NCBI RefSeq assembly: GCF_000375585.1
Contig: NZ_AQWP01000025.1
Coordinates: forward strand, 142 to 36,746
DNA length: 36,605 nucleotides
Reading direction: 5' to 3'
Source: Sinorhizobium meliloti 4H41
Lineage (GTDB): Bacteria; Pseudomonadota; Alphaproteobacteria; Rhizobiales; Rhizobiaceae
In this document: positions 1 to 8,018 of the stretch, in pieces
How positions within the stretch are numbered: the first letter of the stretch is position 1
Layout: each line of letters begins with the position of its first letter
Notes under the pieces: model-generated
What the model saw: the letters and a program-made list of their open reading frames with translations, nothing else
What the model was told of the DNA's origin: nothing
The model's database searches: none
Translations under genes and position numbers: made by a program

Positions 1-65
1 GCGAAACCCCAATAAGATAAGCCGAAAGGCTGGAAGTGTGACTGTCCCTCGATCATCGACTGCAT
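1..65 (-). CDS. 5' end of an unrecognised gene, last visible member of the minus-strand operon
   Basis: An open frame starts with ATG at 65 and runs off the window edge (about 21 codons: MQSMIEGQSHF, then QPFGLSYWGF). From its place directly after a PotA-type ATPase gene, a permease or another transport subunit would be expected, but the visible residues are too few to recognise. The strong Shine-Dalgarno AGGAGGT (115-109) belongs to an ATG at 105 in another frame, which stops just before this ATG. The gene may therefore be translated by coupling to a short leader, or the reading frame may be shifted here. The frame is also open upstream of the ATG to a TGA at 104-102, so a TTG start at 86 is possible. 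Confidence 0.3.
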   Translation of the reverse strand, partial: MQSMIEGQSHFQPFGLSYWGF

Positions 66-66
66 C

Positions 67-105
67 TCAGTGATCCGTTCTCTCAACGGGCGCGGCCTCT
101 TTCAT
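67..105 (-). other. possible 12-codon leader ORF with strong RBS
   Basis: AGGAGGT at 115-109 precedes ATG 105-103 by three bases. That frame reads MKEAAPVERTDH and stops with TGA at 69-67, one base before the ATG of the next frame (TGAGATG). This arrangement fits translational coupling. It also fits a single frameshift in the start of the following gene. The sequence does not decide between them. Confidence 0.25.
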
Positions 106-136
106 GCCACCTCCTTTCGTGAGTTGAAGCTTTGGT

Positions 137-1294
137 TCAGGCTTTGAGTCGTACGGTTGAGCTTTCCTCCCAAGTCAGTGAGGTCTTGTTTCCCTTTTGG
201 AGCTCGAGGCACTCGCCCTCGCGACATTTCACGGTGATCAGCGTTCCGTCACCGGTGCGCGACAACACCCGCGTCTCCGAGCCGAGAAACATGAGGCGCT
301 CTATTGTCACCTCGATGCGGTTGTCTGAGCTCATCGGCTGACTAGAGGCGTCCGAGATCGAGAGACATTCGGGCCGAACCGAGATCATGGCCGTGGAAGC
401 TTCGTAGTCACGGGGGAGTCTCGCCCGAATGCCGTCGCCAACGAGATAACGGTCCAGACCACGCCTCTCGACCGCGCCGCTCAGAATGTTAGTGCCGCCA
501 AGGAAATCGGCCACGAAGCGCGTCTCCGGTTTAACGTAGAGCTCTCTAGGCGTTCCGATCTGCGCGATGGTTCCTTCGGAGAACACCGCGATCCGGTCGC
601 TCATCGACATGGCTTCGTCCTGGTCGTGCGTGACCGCGACCACTGTCGCACCAAGCTCCTTAGTTATCCGAATGATTTCTCCCTGCATCTGCTCGCGAAG
701 CTTCTTGTCGAGCGCGCCAAGAGGCTCATCCAGCAGAAGGATGTCGGGCTTGAATACAAGTGCTCGCGCCAATGCGACCCGCTGCTGCTGGCCGCCCGAC
801 AACTGGCTTGGCAGACGGTTCTCCATCTTGGTCAAGCCGACGATAGCGAGCATCTCCGCGACCTTGGAGGCTCTCTGGGCGGCGGGAATACCTCTTGCCC
901 GCAAGGGATATTCAACGTTCCGCGCTACCGAGAGATGGGGAAACAGGGCGTAATCCTGGAAGACCATGCCCAGGTTACGCCTATAGGGCGGCAAGCGGGA
1001 AACATCCTGTCCGCCGATCACCACAGTTCCGTTCGACGGTGCCTGGAATCCGGCAATGACCCGCAACGTAGTGGATTTCCCGGAACCCGATGGTCCAAGC
1101 ATCGAAAAGAATTCGCCCTTGCGGAGACCAAACGAAATTCCTTCAAGCGCTTGGAACAGATGGAATCTCACACCGATCTGGTCTAGTCGAAGTGCAGATG
1201 ATGGATGCGCTGAGACGTCCATGGGTGCGTTACCGTACTGGTTAGGAACTTGTTGAAATGGGGCGATGTAGTCCGAGCTGTTGCGCCTAAACAT
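137..1294 (-). CDS. ABC transporter ATP-binding protein, PotA/FbpC type with TOBE domain
   Basis: Cytoplasmic ATPase that would energise an importer of the spermidine/putrescine, iron or 2-aminoethylphosphonate class. Its motifs in order are Walker [11 protein letters not shown]-loop VFQDYALFPH, signature [15 protein letters not shown], Walker B ILLLDEPLGALD and switch VTHDQDEAMSMSDRI. The C-terminal 100 residues form a TOBE-like substrate-sensing region (SVRPECLSI). ATG 1294 is chosen because it overlaps the TAG stop of the Rieske gene (ATGTTTAG), as expected for coupled genes; 1306 and 1222 are other possible starts. At 385 residues the protein is normal for the family. Neither a binding protein nor a complete permease lies in the window, so the rest of the transporter must continue to the left on the minus strand. 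The substrate is unknown; the context suggests the compound degraded by the amidohydrolase cluster. Confidence 0.88.
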   Translation of the reverse strand: MFRRNSSDYIAPFQQVPNQYGNAPMDVSAHPSSALRLDQIGVRFHLFQALEGISFGLRKGEFFSMLGPSGSGKSTTLRVIAGFQAPSNGTVVIGGQDVSRLPPYRRNLGMVFQDYALFPHLSVARNVEYPLRARGIPAAQRASKVAEMLAIVGLTKMENRLPSQLSGGQQQRVALARALVFKPDILLLDEPLGALDKKLREQMQGEIIRITKELGATVVAVTHDQDEAMSMSDRIAVFSEGTIAQIGTPRELYVKPETRFVADFLGGTNILSGAVERRGLDRYLVGDGIRARLPRDYEASTAMISVRPECLSISDASSQPMSSDNRIEVTIERLMFLGSETRVLSRTGDGTLITVKCREGECLELQKGNKTSLTWEESSTVRLKA

Positions 1295-1700
1295 CGGTGA
1301 CCACATATCTGCCGTCGACCTTCACCTCGATCGTTTCGACCGCGAACTTGGTGCCGTCGAGTTCGTCTGCCGCGAGGACAGTCATTTCGAATTGTCGGGC
1401 CCTGAGTTCCGTGGGTCTGCACACGGATTTGCCCGTCTTGATGTCGAACTCCCAGTTATGCCACGGGCATCGAACGATCTCGCCGCGACGACAGTAGCTG
1501 TAGCTGCCCGGCTCGCCGGACTGGACCAATCCGCTGCGTGGACCATGCACAAGGCTCCCGCCCTCGTGCGGACACTTGTTGAAGAGCCCGAAAAACTCGC
1601 CCTCGATATTGAAGATGGCGACCGGCCGGCCCCGCACATGGACGAGCTTGCTACCCCCCGTGGGGATGTCCGACGTCTCGCAAAGCACATAACGGGTCAT
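1287..1700 (-). CDS. Rieske [2Fe-2S] protein, long-insert type
   Basis: Small soluble Rieske protein of 137 residues that would carry electrons between a reductase and an oxidase or other partner. The cluster ligands are visible as CPH near residue 43 and CPWH near residue 78. The gap between the two ligand pairs is about 32 residues; it is 16 in the other Rieske protein of this window (6779-7132). The insert contains an extra Cys (SYCRRGE). The CPWHNWEFDIKTGKS stretch is typical of the Rieske fold. The start ATG overlaps the stop of the upstream amidohydrolase (ATGA), and its own stop overlaps the ABC ATPase start, so the three genes are one transcription unit. From memory, Rieske proteins with this kind of insert recur beside such amidohydrolases. 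The partner and reaction are unknown. Confidence 0.82.
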   Translation of the reverse strand: MTRYVLCETSDIPTGGSKLVHVRGRPVAIFNIEGEFFGLFNKCPHEGGSLVHGPRSGLVQSGEPGSYSYCRRGEIVRCPWHNWEFDIKTGKSVCRPTELRARQFEMTVLAADELDGTKFAVETIEVKVDGRYVVTDV

Positions 1701-2809
1701 ACGTTTGCTCCGTAGAAACGAAGGGCGTTTTCGAGCAGGAAACCGCGCCGCTGCTCGGGCGTAGCCTTGAATGGGACTACGAGTTGCGCGTCATCGGTAT
1801 CCCAGTGAGGATAGTCCGAGGAAAACATTACCTTGTCCCAACCGATCCACTCTATCGTGTCTCTGAGGTGCTGCGGGTTTCGCGGTTCCTCGATTGGCTG
1901 GCTCGTCACCCAGACGTGATCCCGAAAGTATTCGGACGGAAGCCGCTTCAGGTGCGGCAGCTCGGTCTTAAAGCGGGGCATCAGCTTATCCAGACGCCAA
2001 AGGAATGACGGCAACCAGCCGATGCCACCCTCGACGAGTACAACGCGAAGGGATGGGAAAGCATCGAAGACACCGTTGGAGATGAGGCTTGCCAAATGTC
2101 CCTGATAGGCTTGCGCGTAGCTCATCATCTCCTCGATGTAGTACGAGGGCCATCCGCCTGACGTGAGAGGCACGTCGCTATCTGCATAATTTGGATGTAC
2201 ACAGATAGGACGGCCTGTCCGGCAAGCCGCTTCGTATATCGGCCAATATCTCTTCTGCCCGTACGGAGCACCCGAGCGGCTGGGAAACGCAATCTGGACG
2301 AACTCGCCCACGTCCTCCCAACGCTCGATCTCCTTCACGGCAGCTTCCGGGTCCTCGATTGGGACCACAAGACTGCCCTTGAGGCGCTTCTCGGGTAGCG
2401 TCCACTCATGGAACTGCCAATCGTTGATGGCAGCGCAGTATGCCGCCGAAAACTCGGTATTTCGTACGCCTTGTTCACCCGGAAGCGGAATGAGCGTGCC
2501 AAACGCCACATTATTGGGGTCGAGGTGCTGCTCGCGCATGAAGGCCAGACTGCTGCCAGGATATCCGCCTTCCGGCGGATAGGCGTCTCTTCGAAGCCCT
2601 TTAGCGTGAGCTTTCGCGAGGATCGGGTGCGTGGTGTAGTACTGGTGGAAGACCGCGCCGAATTCGTTGAGGTAATCCTGCCAACGCGCGCTCAGAAACG
2701 GAAACAGGTCTTTTGGAGAGTTGTTGATCGGGTGGATGTCGCAATCCGCGATCATCTCAACCGTTCTCGCTTTCGCGGGCGCGGCGGGTGCCGTGATTGT
2801 GTCCGACAT
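1697..2809 (-). CDS. amidohydrolase family protein (amidohydrolase 2, ACMSD-like), copy 2
   Basis: Metal-dependent TIM-barrel hydrolase or decarboxylase of the Amidohydro_2 group, 370 residues. Metal-site motifs are seen at the N-terminus (DCDIHP), mid-protein (ICVHPN) and near the C-terminus (FSSDYPHWD). Known relatives include ACMSD and gamma-resorcylate decarboxylase, which act on aromatic acids or ring-cleavage products. ATG 2809 is preferred because GAGAGG lies about nine bases upstream; a TTG six bases earlier is possible. It follows its paralogue (2812-3888) with no space between and overlaps the Rieske gene by four bases. The two paralogues are clearly diverged, which suggests different substrates or a hetero-oligomer rather than a recent duplication. 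The exact reaction cannot be read from the sequence. Confidence 0.82.
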   Translation of the reverse strand: MSDTITAPAAPAKARTVEMIADCDIHPINNSPKDLFPFLSARWQDYLNEFGAVFHQYYTTHPILAKAHAKGLRRDAYPPEGGYPGSSLAFMREQHLDPNNVAFGTLIPLPGEQGVRNTEFSAAYCAAINDWQFHEWTLPEKRLKGSLVVPIEDPEAAVKEIERWEDVGEFVQIAFPSRSGAPYGQKRYWPIYEAACRTGRPICVHPNYADSDVPLTSGGWPSYYIEEMMSYAQAYQGHLASLISNGVFDAFPSLRVVLVEGGIGWLPSFLWRLDKLMPRFKTELPHLKRLPSEYFRDHVWVTSQPIEEPRNPQHLRDTIEWIGWDKVMFSSDYPHWDTDDAQLVVPFKATPEQRRGFLLENALRFYGANV

Positions 2810-2811
2810 CT

Positions 2812-3888
2812 TCAAATCCTCTCATAGGTTTTTGCGGGATTATCGACTTTGATCTTATGGATCAGCTCGGCCGGCAGACCGGGAGGAAGCGTGTCTGTGC
2901 CCTCGAACTGCCAGTGGGGGTAGTCTGTCGAGAAGAGCAGGAAATCTTCGCTGCCAACGTGTTCGAGCATTCGCTCAAGCGTCGATGCGTCGGGGCAATC
3001 CAAGGGCTGCAATGTCATGCGAACATGCTGACGGACGATGTCGCTTGGCAACACCTTGATCCAAGGGATGTCCAGTCGCAGCCCGTGCCAAAACTTGTCG
3101 AACCGGGTACAAAGCCCCGAGAGCCAGGAAACCCCGCTTTCAGCGAACACCACGCGCAGCGCCGGATATTTGACGAAGACGCCTTCTGCAACCAGACTGA
3201 CGAGCTGCGCCTGACAGGCATATGATTGCGATGCGTAGTCCTCGAAATAAAAGCTCGTCGACCCAGCGGGCGTCAGGGGGTATCTGAAGAGGCTTCCGGC
3301 ATGCACGCAGATTGGCAGGCCGTGCCGTTCCGCCGCCGCATATATTGGCCAGAAGTGTTTCTTCCCCAGCGGCAACTCCTGGGACACAAGCATTGTCACT
3401 TGCACAAAACGGCGGTCCGACGCTAGCCGTTCAATTTCCTCGGCTGCAGCGTGAGGATTTTGGGTCGCGATAAGTATCGAAGCTCTAAGCCTCTCCTCCT
3501 CGTCGAGCCAAGTTTTCGCGACGTAGTTGTTGTGTGCACGGGCCAGGACCGTTCCGAGGTCCTCGGTCTGGAGCATCTGGACGCCAAAAAGGCTGTTGCA
3601 GATGGCGATGTCGATACCAAAGGGATCAAGCAGCTCGCGGCGTACCGCATCGATGCTTACCGCCGCCTTCCCACCTCCAACTGGCCTCCAGTCTGGACGC
3701 GCCGATATGGGGGCCTTTGGCGGGTAGTTATATGTGCGGAAGTCGACCATGTCGCGCTGGAGCATGATATCCTGCCAATGCCCGTCCATGAACGGTGCAA
3801 GGCTTTCGGTGTCAGGCACCTCCGGGTGCATGTCGCAATCGACGACACGGAACTTGGAATTCGTGGGGCGATTTGGCGTCATCAGCAT
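2812..3888 (-). CDS. amidohydrolase family protein (amidohydrolase 2, ACMSD-like), copy 1
   Basis: Paralogue of the next gene in the same Amidohydro_2 family, about 358 residues. Metal-site motifs are VVDCDMHPEVPD at the N-terminus, PICVHAG mid-protein and FSTDYPHWQFEG near the C-terminus. The frame is open to 3966, but the extra N-terminal residues do not resemble the family, so ATG 3888 or 3882 (just before TPNRPTNSKF) is more likely; no strong Shine-Dalgarno decides. The gap of about 124 bases to the reductase gene upstream could hold an internal promoter, but none is obvious. The context of ferredoxin reductase, Rieske proteins and SDR suggests catabolism of an aromatic or heterocyclic compound. 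The substrate is unknown. Confidence 0.8.
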   Translation of the reverse strand: MLMTPNRPTNSKFRVVDCDMHPEVPDTESLAPFMDGHWQDIMLQRDMVDFRTYNYPPKAPISARPDWRPVGGGKAAVSIDAVRRELLDPFGIDIAICNSLFGVQMLQTEDLGTVLARAHNNYVAKTWLDEEERLRASILIATQNPHAAAEEIERLASDRRFVQVTMLVSQELPLGKKHFWPIYAAAERHGLPICVHAGSLFRYPLTPAGSTSFYFEDYASQSYACQAQLVSLVAEGVFVKYPALRVVFAESGVSWLSGLCTRFDKFWHGLRLDIPWIKVLPSDIVRQHVRMTLQPLDCPDASTLERMLEHVGSEDFLLFSTDYPHWQFEGTDTLPPGLPAELIHKIKVDNPAKTYERI

Positions 3889-4012
3889 CAGGATTCCCAA
3901 TTCGTTTTTTTGGCAGGGCTTGAGCGCTCGGGCATTTAGGCACATGCCGCGGTTGACAAACATCAACAGACGGCACGGTTTGGACCATGACAGATGGGTG
4001 AAGCCGCCTGCA

Positions 4013-5188
4013 TTAGGCGAGATCGGGATATTGGTCAGGAATTGCCTTTTCGGCCCTCAACGCTCGGCGAAGCGATGAGATGTGGCGTCCGACATTCATG
4101 CCGATGGCCCCGACGAAGCGGTCCTGCTCGTCGAAGCCAAGTTCGAGCCATTGGTCTGACTCTGGATCGCCGTGCATGATCCGGCGGCTCGCATCGCTTG
4201 GCAGGCCAAGCGACTGAATGCTGTGGCCGTATTGATCGGACCACAGCCATGGACAGTCCTCGAAGGCAGCGTTATCGTCACCCAACATCGAACGACCGGC
4301 AGCTGCCCCCTGTTCTCCCGACGAAGTCCATGACTCGCTGCGGATGTGCCTGCTGATGAAGCGGGCCGGATAGCGCGTGACCTCCCCTGCCGCCCAGATA
4401 GACTGATCCGACGTCAGGCAGGACCGGTCGACCATAACGCCGTCGTTGACGACGACGGAGGCCTGTCGGGCGAGCGCGGTCTCAGGCACTATTCCAATCC
4501 CGACGACAACGCAGTCGACCTCGAGTTCGCTGTCGCCGATCTGGAGAGTGTAAGCGCCTTTGGCCGAGCTTTCGATGCGTTCGACCCTCGAGTTGAGAAA
4601 CATGTTCACGGAATGCCCGGCGTGAGTGCGCATTGCCCAGCGGCTCAACGACGTGGATCCAACCCGCTCGAGTAGTGCCTTGCCCGCTTCGACGATGTAG
4701 GGACTCGCGCCGAGTTGAGCGGCAACCGCGGCTACTTCGAGTCCGATAAACCCACCCCCCACGATGCCCACGCGCACGCCGGGAGCGAGGAAATGCGTTA
4801 GGCGGGCAGCGTCTTCCAAGGTTCGGAGATAGAGGACGCCATCCGGGGCCTCTACTGGAAGACGTCGAAGCTGAGACCCTGTCGCTAGAAGAAGCTTGTC
4901 ATAACCGAGGCTTTCTCCGTTCGTCAGTGAAAGCCGTTGGGAAACAGGGTCAATGTTTACCGCGCGTGAGTTCACGCGCTTCACGCCCTGCCCGTAGATT
5001 TCGCTTCCAGGCAACGTGATACTCTCATCGCGTCGCTGAAGATGGTTCTTGGAAAGCGCTGGACGATCGTATGGAAGCGCCGCCTCTTCGCTGATCATCG
5101 TAATCCTGATTTTCTCTTTCGATTTTGAGAGTTCCATTGCTGCACGGTGTGCGGCAACACCGCCCCCCACGATCACTGCGTCGAGCAT
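4013..5188 (-). CDS. FAD/NAD(P)-dependent ferredoxin reductase (oxygenase-reductase type)
   Basis: Flavoprotein of 391 residues in the pyridine nucleotide-disulfide oxidoreductase superfamily, resembling the ferredoxin reductases of dioxygenase and P450 systems. It would pass electrons from NAD(P)H to a Rieske ferredoxin. An N-terminal FAD-binding motif (AVIVGGGVAAHRAA) is followed by PYDRPALSK, which is typical of this reductase class. An NAD-binding GIVGGGFIGLEVAA lies in the middle, and IWAAGEVTR is the second FAD site. The usual Asp there (AAGD) is Glu, a mild deviation. ATG 5188 is chosen because GAGGAG lies seven bases upstream; longer starts to 5257 add unrelated residues. Two Rieske proteins of the same cluster (1287-1700 and 6779-7132) are the natural electron acceptors. 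Confidence 0.87.
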   Translation of the reverse strand: MLDAVIVGGGVAAHRAAMELSKSKEKIRITMISEEAALPYDRPALSKNHLQRRDESITLPGSEIYGQGVKRVNSRAVNIDPVSQRLSLTNGESLGYDKLLLATGSQLRRLPVEAPDGVLYLRTLEDAARLTHFLAPGVRVGIVGGGFIGLEVAAVAAQLGASPYIVEAGKALLERVGSTSLSRWAMRTHAGHSVNMFLNSRVERIESSAKGAYTLQIGDSELEVDCVVVGIGIVPETALARQASVVVNDGVMVDRSCLTSDQSIWAAGEVTRYPARFISRHIRSESWTSSGEQGAAAGRSMLGDDNAAFEDCPWLWSDQYGHSIQSLGLPSDASRRIMHGDPESDQWLELGFDEQDRFVGAIGMNVGRHISSLRRALRAEKAIPDQYPDLA

Positions 5189-5293
5189 ACTGCCGCTCCT
5201 CATTTCGTTGAGGAAACAGTTCCACCGAACGCGCCGACGTCGCAATGAACAGATCACCGCTTTTCCTATGGGTACAATGGGCGAACTCGACCA

Positions 5294-6748
5294 TCATCCG
5301 GCAGGCGGAACCAAGCCACGGACCACCCCTCCCAAGTCCGCGATTGCGCGAATTCTCGCCGCCGTCCATTCGCCTGAGAAATTCATGGCGATGTAGTTCG
5401 AATACCCCGCCGCGACGGAGAACATTTCGCCGGGGAGGAATGACGCTGTTTTCACGGCGGGACGGTCAAAAAGCTGGGTCGCGGAAATATGCTTGGGAAG
5501 GCGAACCCAGCACATGTACCCGCCATGCGGTGCCGAAACCCGGGTCTTTTCGGGGAAGTGTTCGCGAACGAGTTTTAGACCCTCGTCCATTCGCCCCTGC
5601 AAGGTCTTCGTGATCCGGCGCACCTGCCTGTCATTGCTGAAACCATCGAGATAGTCCGCAATAGCCTTCTGCATCGCGGCGTCGACACCCTGCAAACCGT
5701 TGGCAAATTGCACCGCCTTGAGCTCTTCGGCGTGTTTGCCGCCGATAACCCAACCCAAACCGTACTCTGGCGCTACGAAGTTGGCGAAGCTGCTGAACTG
5801 GATAACCGTATCGTTCATGTCGTACTCTTTCAGAGAGCGTTGTCCCCCTGCATACGATAGCTCCGAAAACATGTCGTTCTCGATGATCTTCGAACCAAAG
5901 TCTGTCGCTATCTTTACCAGCTCCTTCAACGCCACGTCCGGGTACGAGATGCCTGTCGGAAACCTGTTCGCGACGGTGAGGATGCACGCGCTGGGCCTGG
6001 ATTGCTCAACGAGGTAGCGAAAGTGGCCGCAGTCGATCCCCGTGACATTCGACGAATAAATTTCTACCACCCGCAGATGTCGCCTATGCAGGCTCGACAG
6101 CATCGGGAAATATGCGGGGCTCTCGACAAGGACGGTGTCACCAGGGCTCGTAACGAGGTCAAGGCAGAGGTTGAGACCGGATGTTCCGGAACGCGTTATG
6201 ACTACCTGGTCTGGGCTGACAAAGATGCGCCGTTGTGCTGCGCGCTTGGCGACCTGGAACTGCAGCTTACGCTCGCCCGGGGGCTGGCCAAACTCGGAAT
6301 GGTTCGATCCAGAGCGGATCGCGCTCCTGTGGAGCTTGTCGAGGAGGTCACGCCGAAACAGGCGCTTGTCTGGGATGAACGCGCCAAACATGCCCGCATG
6401 CCGCTGGTTCCAGTACCTGAGCACTGCCTCGGACATTCCAATGATGCGGAGAGGCTCGGCTGGAATCTCTTTGACGGATGGGGCTGGAAGAGCGGCGGCC
6501 GAGTTGACGAAGAACCCCGACCTTTCCTTCGCGAGACAGATGCCTTGGCTCTCAAGCAACTCATAGGCGCGGTGAACGGTTATTATGCTGAAGCCCGTTT
6601 CGGCGGCCATCGACCTCAAAGAAGGAAGCTTGTCACCGGGGCGCAGGTGCCCGACCGCAATTCTCCTTTTGATAAGGTCGATGACAGTCTCATATCGGAA
6701 ATGCTCCGTGGCAGAATCCGCGGACCCCGAGGAGATCCTGGAGGCCAT
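5294..6748 (-). CDS. MocR/GntR-type regulator with a degenerate aminotransferase-like domain
   Basis: Transcription factor of 484 residues with an N-terminal winged helix (about 15-82: ETVIDLIKRRIAVGHLRPG, then KLPSLRSMAAETGFS) fused to a fold-type I aminotransferase-like domain (about 105-480). This is the MocR architecture, as in GabR, PdxR and YdcR, where the second domain normally senses PLP or an amine. Here the key cofactor residues look lost. The SFSK lysine motif reads SSFANF (N323), the following Arg is Gly (APEYGLGW, G330), and the EDDxY motif reads ENDMF (N291 and F294 in place of Asp and Tyr). The structural framework (TRSGTSGLNLCLDL, ESPAYF, NRFPTG) is kept. It sits inside the minus-strand cluster between Rieske ferredoxin and reductase genes and is probably its regulator. 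No clear Shine-Dalgarno supports ATG 6748. Confidence 0.85.
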   Translation of the reverse strand: MASRISSGSADSATEHFRYETVIDLIKRRIAVGHLRPGDKLPSLRSMAAETGFSIITVHRAYELLESQGICLAKERSGFFVNSAAALPAPSVKEIPAEPLRIIGMSEAVLRYWNQRHAGMFGAFIPDKRLFRRDLLDKLHRSAIRSGSNHSEFGQPPGERKLQFQVAKRAAQRRIFVSPDQVVITRSGTSGLNLCLDLVTSPGDTVLVESPAYFPMLSSLHRRHLRVVEIYSSNVTGIDCGHFRYLVEQSRPSACILTVANRFPTGISYPDVALKELVKIATDFGSKIIENDMFSELSYAGGQRSLKEYDMNDTVIQFSSFANFVAPEYGLGWVIGGKHAEELKAVQFANGLQGVDAAMQKAIADYLDGFSNDRQVRRITKTLQGRMDEGLKLVREHFPEKTRVSAPHGGYMCWVRLPKHISATQLFDRPAVKTASFLPGEMFSVAAGYSNYIAMNFSGEWTAARIRAIADLGGVVRGLVPPAG

Positions 6749-6778
6749 CAGACGTCAGATCGGCCAGCGCCGAGTGGG

Positions 6779-7132
6779 TCAGCCGGTGAACTGATGATCG
6801 GGCAATAAAGCGCCGAGGGCGATTTCAACATGCGCGTTACGGATACGTACTTGGTAGGTTTGAATGTCTGTTGTTATTGGCTCGCAAAGACCCTTCCCCG
6901 TTCTGATGTCGAATTGCCCTCCATGAAGCGGACACTCGATTGTGCAATCTTCGAAGAACCCCTGGCTGAGGTGGGCATAGCCATGGGAGCAAATATCATC
7001 TGTCGAGTAGAAGATATCTTCCGAAACGCGGTAGACCGCTAACGCACGGCCTTCGTGTTCGATCGAGACGACCTCCCCTACTTCAATGTCTTCCACCCCA
7101 CAGGCAACTATCCATTTCTCTGAACCTATCAT
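6779..7132 (-). CDS. Rieske [2Fe-2S] ferredoxin (naphthalene-dioxygenase ferredoxin type)
   Basis: Soluble ferredoxin of 117 residues. The ligand motifs are CSHGYAHLSQG and CPLHGGQFD, separated by the 16 residues usual for ring-hydroxylating dioxygenase ferredoxins. The TGKGLCEP segment after the second motif is also typical. It would accept electrons from the FAD reductase at 4013-5188 and deliver them to an oxygenase. ATG 7132 is preferred because GAGGAG is just upstream, although the spacing is short; a GTG at 7153 without a clear RBS is the alternative. It lies 30 bases before the MocR-like gene. No Rieske oxygenase alpha subunit is found in the window, so its partner must be encoded elsewhere or it serves another electron acceptor. 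Confidence 0.87.
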   Translation of the reverse strand: MIGSEKWIVACGVEDIEVGEVVSIEHEGRALAVYRVSEDIFYSTDDICSHGYAHLSQGFFEDCTIECPLHGGQFDIRTGKGLCEPITTDIQTYQVRIRNAHVEIALGALLPDHQFTG

Positions 7133-7265
7133 CGCTCCTCGCTCGGCGTTCACTTCACTGACTCGATGGTAGGATCGTAGAACGGGCTAAAACAGCGACA
7201 GGCATCGCAAAAAGCAGGTGGCACAGACGGGATTTGAGACGATTCTTCACCAGTTTATGTGAGGC

Positions 7266-8018
7266 TCATCCCGCCGTCGTTCCACCGTCGATGCTCAAAA
7301 GGCTACCGGTCGCAAAGCGCATTTCCGCTGCCACGTAGATCGCGAAATCTGCGATCTCTTCCGGGGTGGAAAAGCGCTTGAGCGGGACAGCCGCGACCGC
7401 CCCCGCGCGCACCTCCTCAGACCCGCCGAACCACTGAAGCTCGGACTCCATCATCGGGGTATCAATCGGACCGGGGCAGACGCAATTAACCCGGATGTTG
7501 GGTGCTAGCTCGAGGGCCAGGGCCTTGGAAAGACCTGCAAGGCCCGCCTTGGACGCGCAGTAGTGGGCGTAGTTTGCAAGGCCTTTGAAAGAAAGATCCG
7601 ACGCTATGGACACGATGCTTCCCTCGCCGCGTTCCTTCATCTTCAAGGCGAAGGTCCTCAAAACGTTAAATGATCCCGTGAGATTGATGTTGATGTGCTG
7701 TTCCCAGAGATCGCGAGTAAGGTCTGCTATAGGGGCTGGAGTGACGATTCCGGCGGCATGGATAACATAGTCAACATGGCCCAACTCGTCCCAGGCAAGT
7801 TGCACCGCGGCATCGACGCTTGCACCGTCTGCAACGTCGGCCCGCGCGACGACCACATCGTTTCCGATTTCGGACGCAAGCTTCTCAAGCAAGTCTAGGC
7901 GTCGCGCAGAAATGGCAACACGCACACCGAGTTCTGCCAAGCGCCGAGCGCTTGCCAGCCCCACTCCTGAGGAAGCACCAGTAACAAACGCGGTCTTGCC
8001 CGCAAGGCGAGAAAGCAT
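7266..8018 (-). CDS. short-chain dehydrogenase/reductase (classical SDR)
   Basis: NAD(P)-dependent oxidoreductase of 250 residues. The cofactor motif TGASSGVG is near residue 12, an NAG-like HAAG motif follows, and the catalytic Ser (IVSIASD) and the Tyr-Lys pair in HYCASK are in place. PGPIDTPM and the C-terminal LLSIDGGTTAG are typical of the classical family. ATG 8018 has GGAGGAG six bases upstream, which is better than the longer start at 8045. It is the first gene of the minus-strand cluster; 112 bases separate it from the ferredoxin gene. In aromatic degradation clusters such enzymes oxidise cis-dihydrodiols or alcohols; the true substrate here cannot be deduced. Confidence 0.9.
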   Translation of the reverse strand: MLSRLAGKTAFVTGASSGVGLASARRLAELGVRVAISARRLDLLEKLASEIGNDVVVARADVADGASVDAAVQLAWDELGHVDYVIHAAGIVTPAPIADLTRDLWEQHININLTGSFNVLRTFALKMKERGEGSIVSIASDLSFKGLANYAHYCASKAGLAGLSKALALELAPNIRVNCVCPGPIDTPMMESELQWFGGSEEVRAGAVAAVPLKRFSTPEEIADFAIYVAAEMRFATGSLLSIDGGTTAG

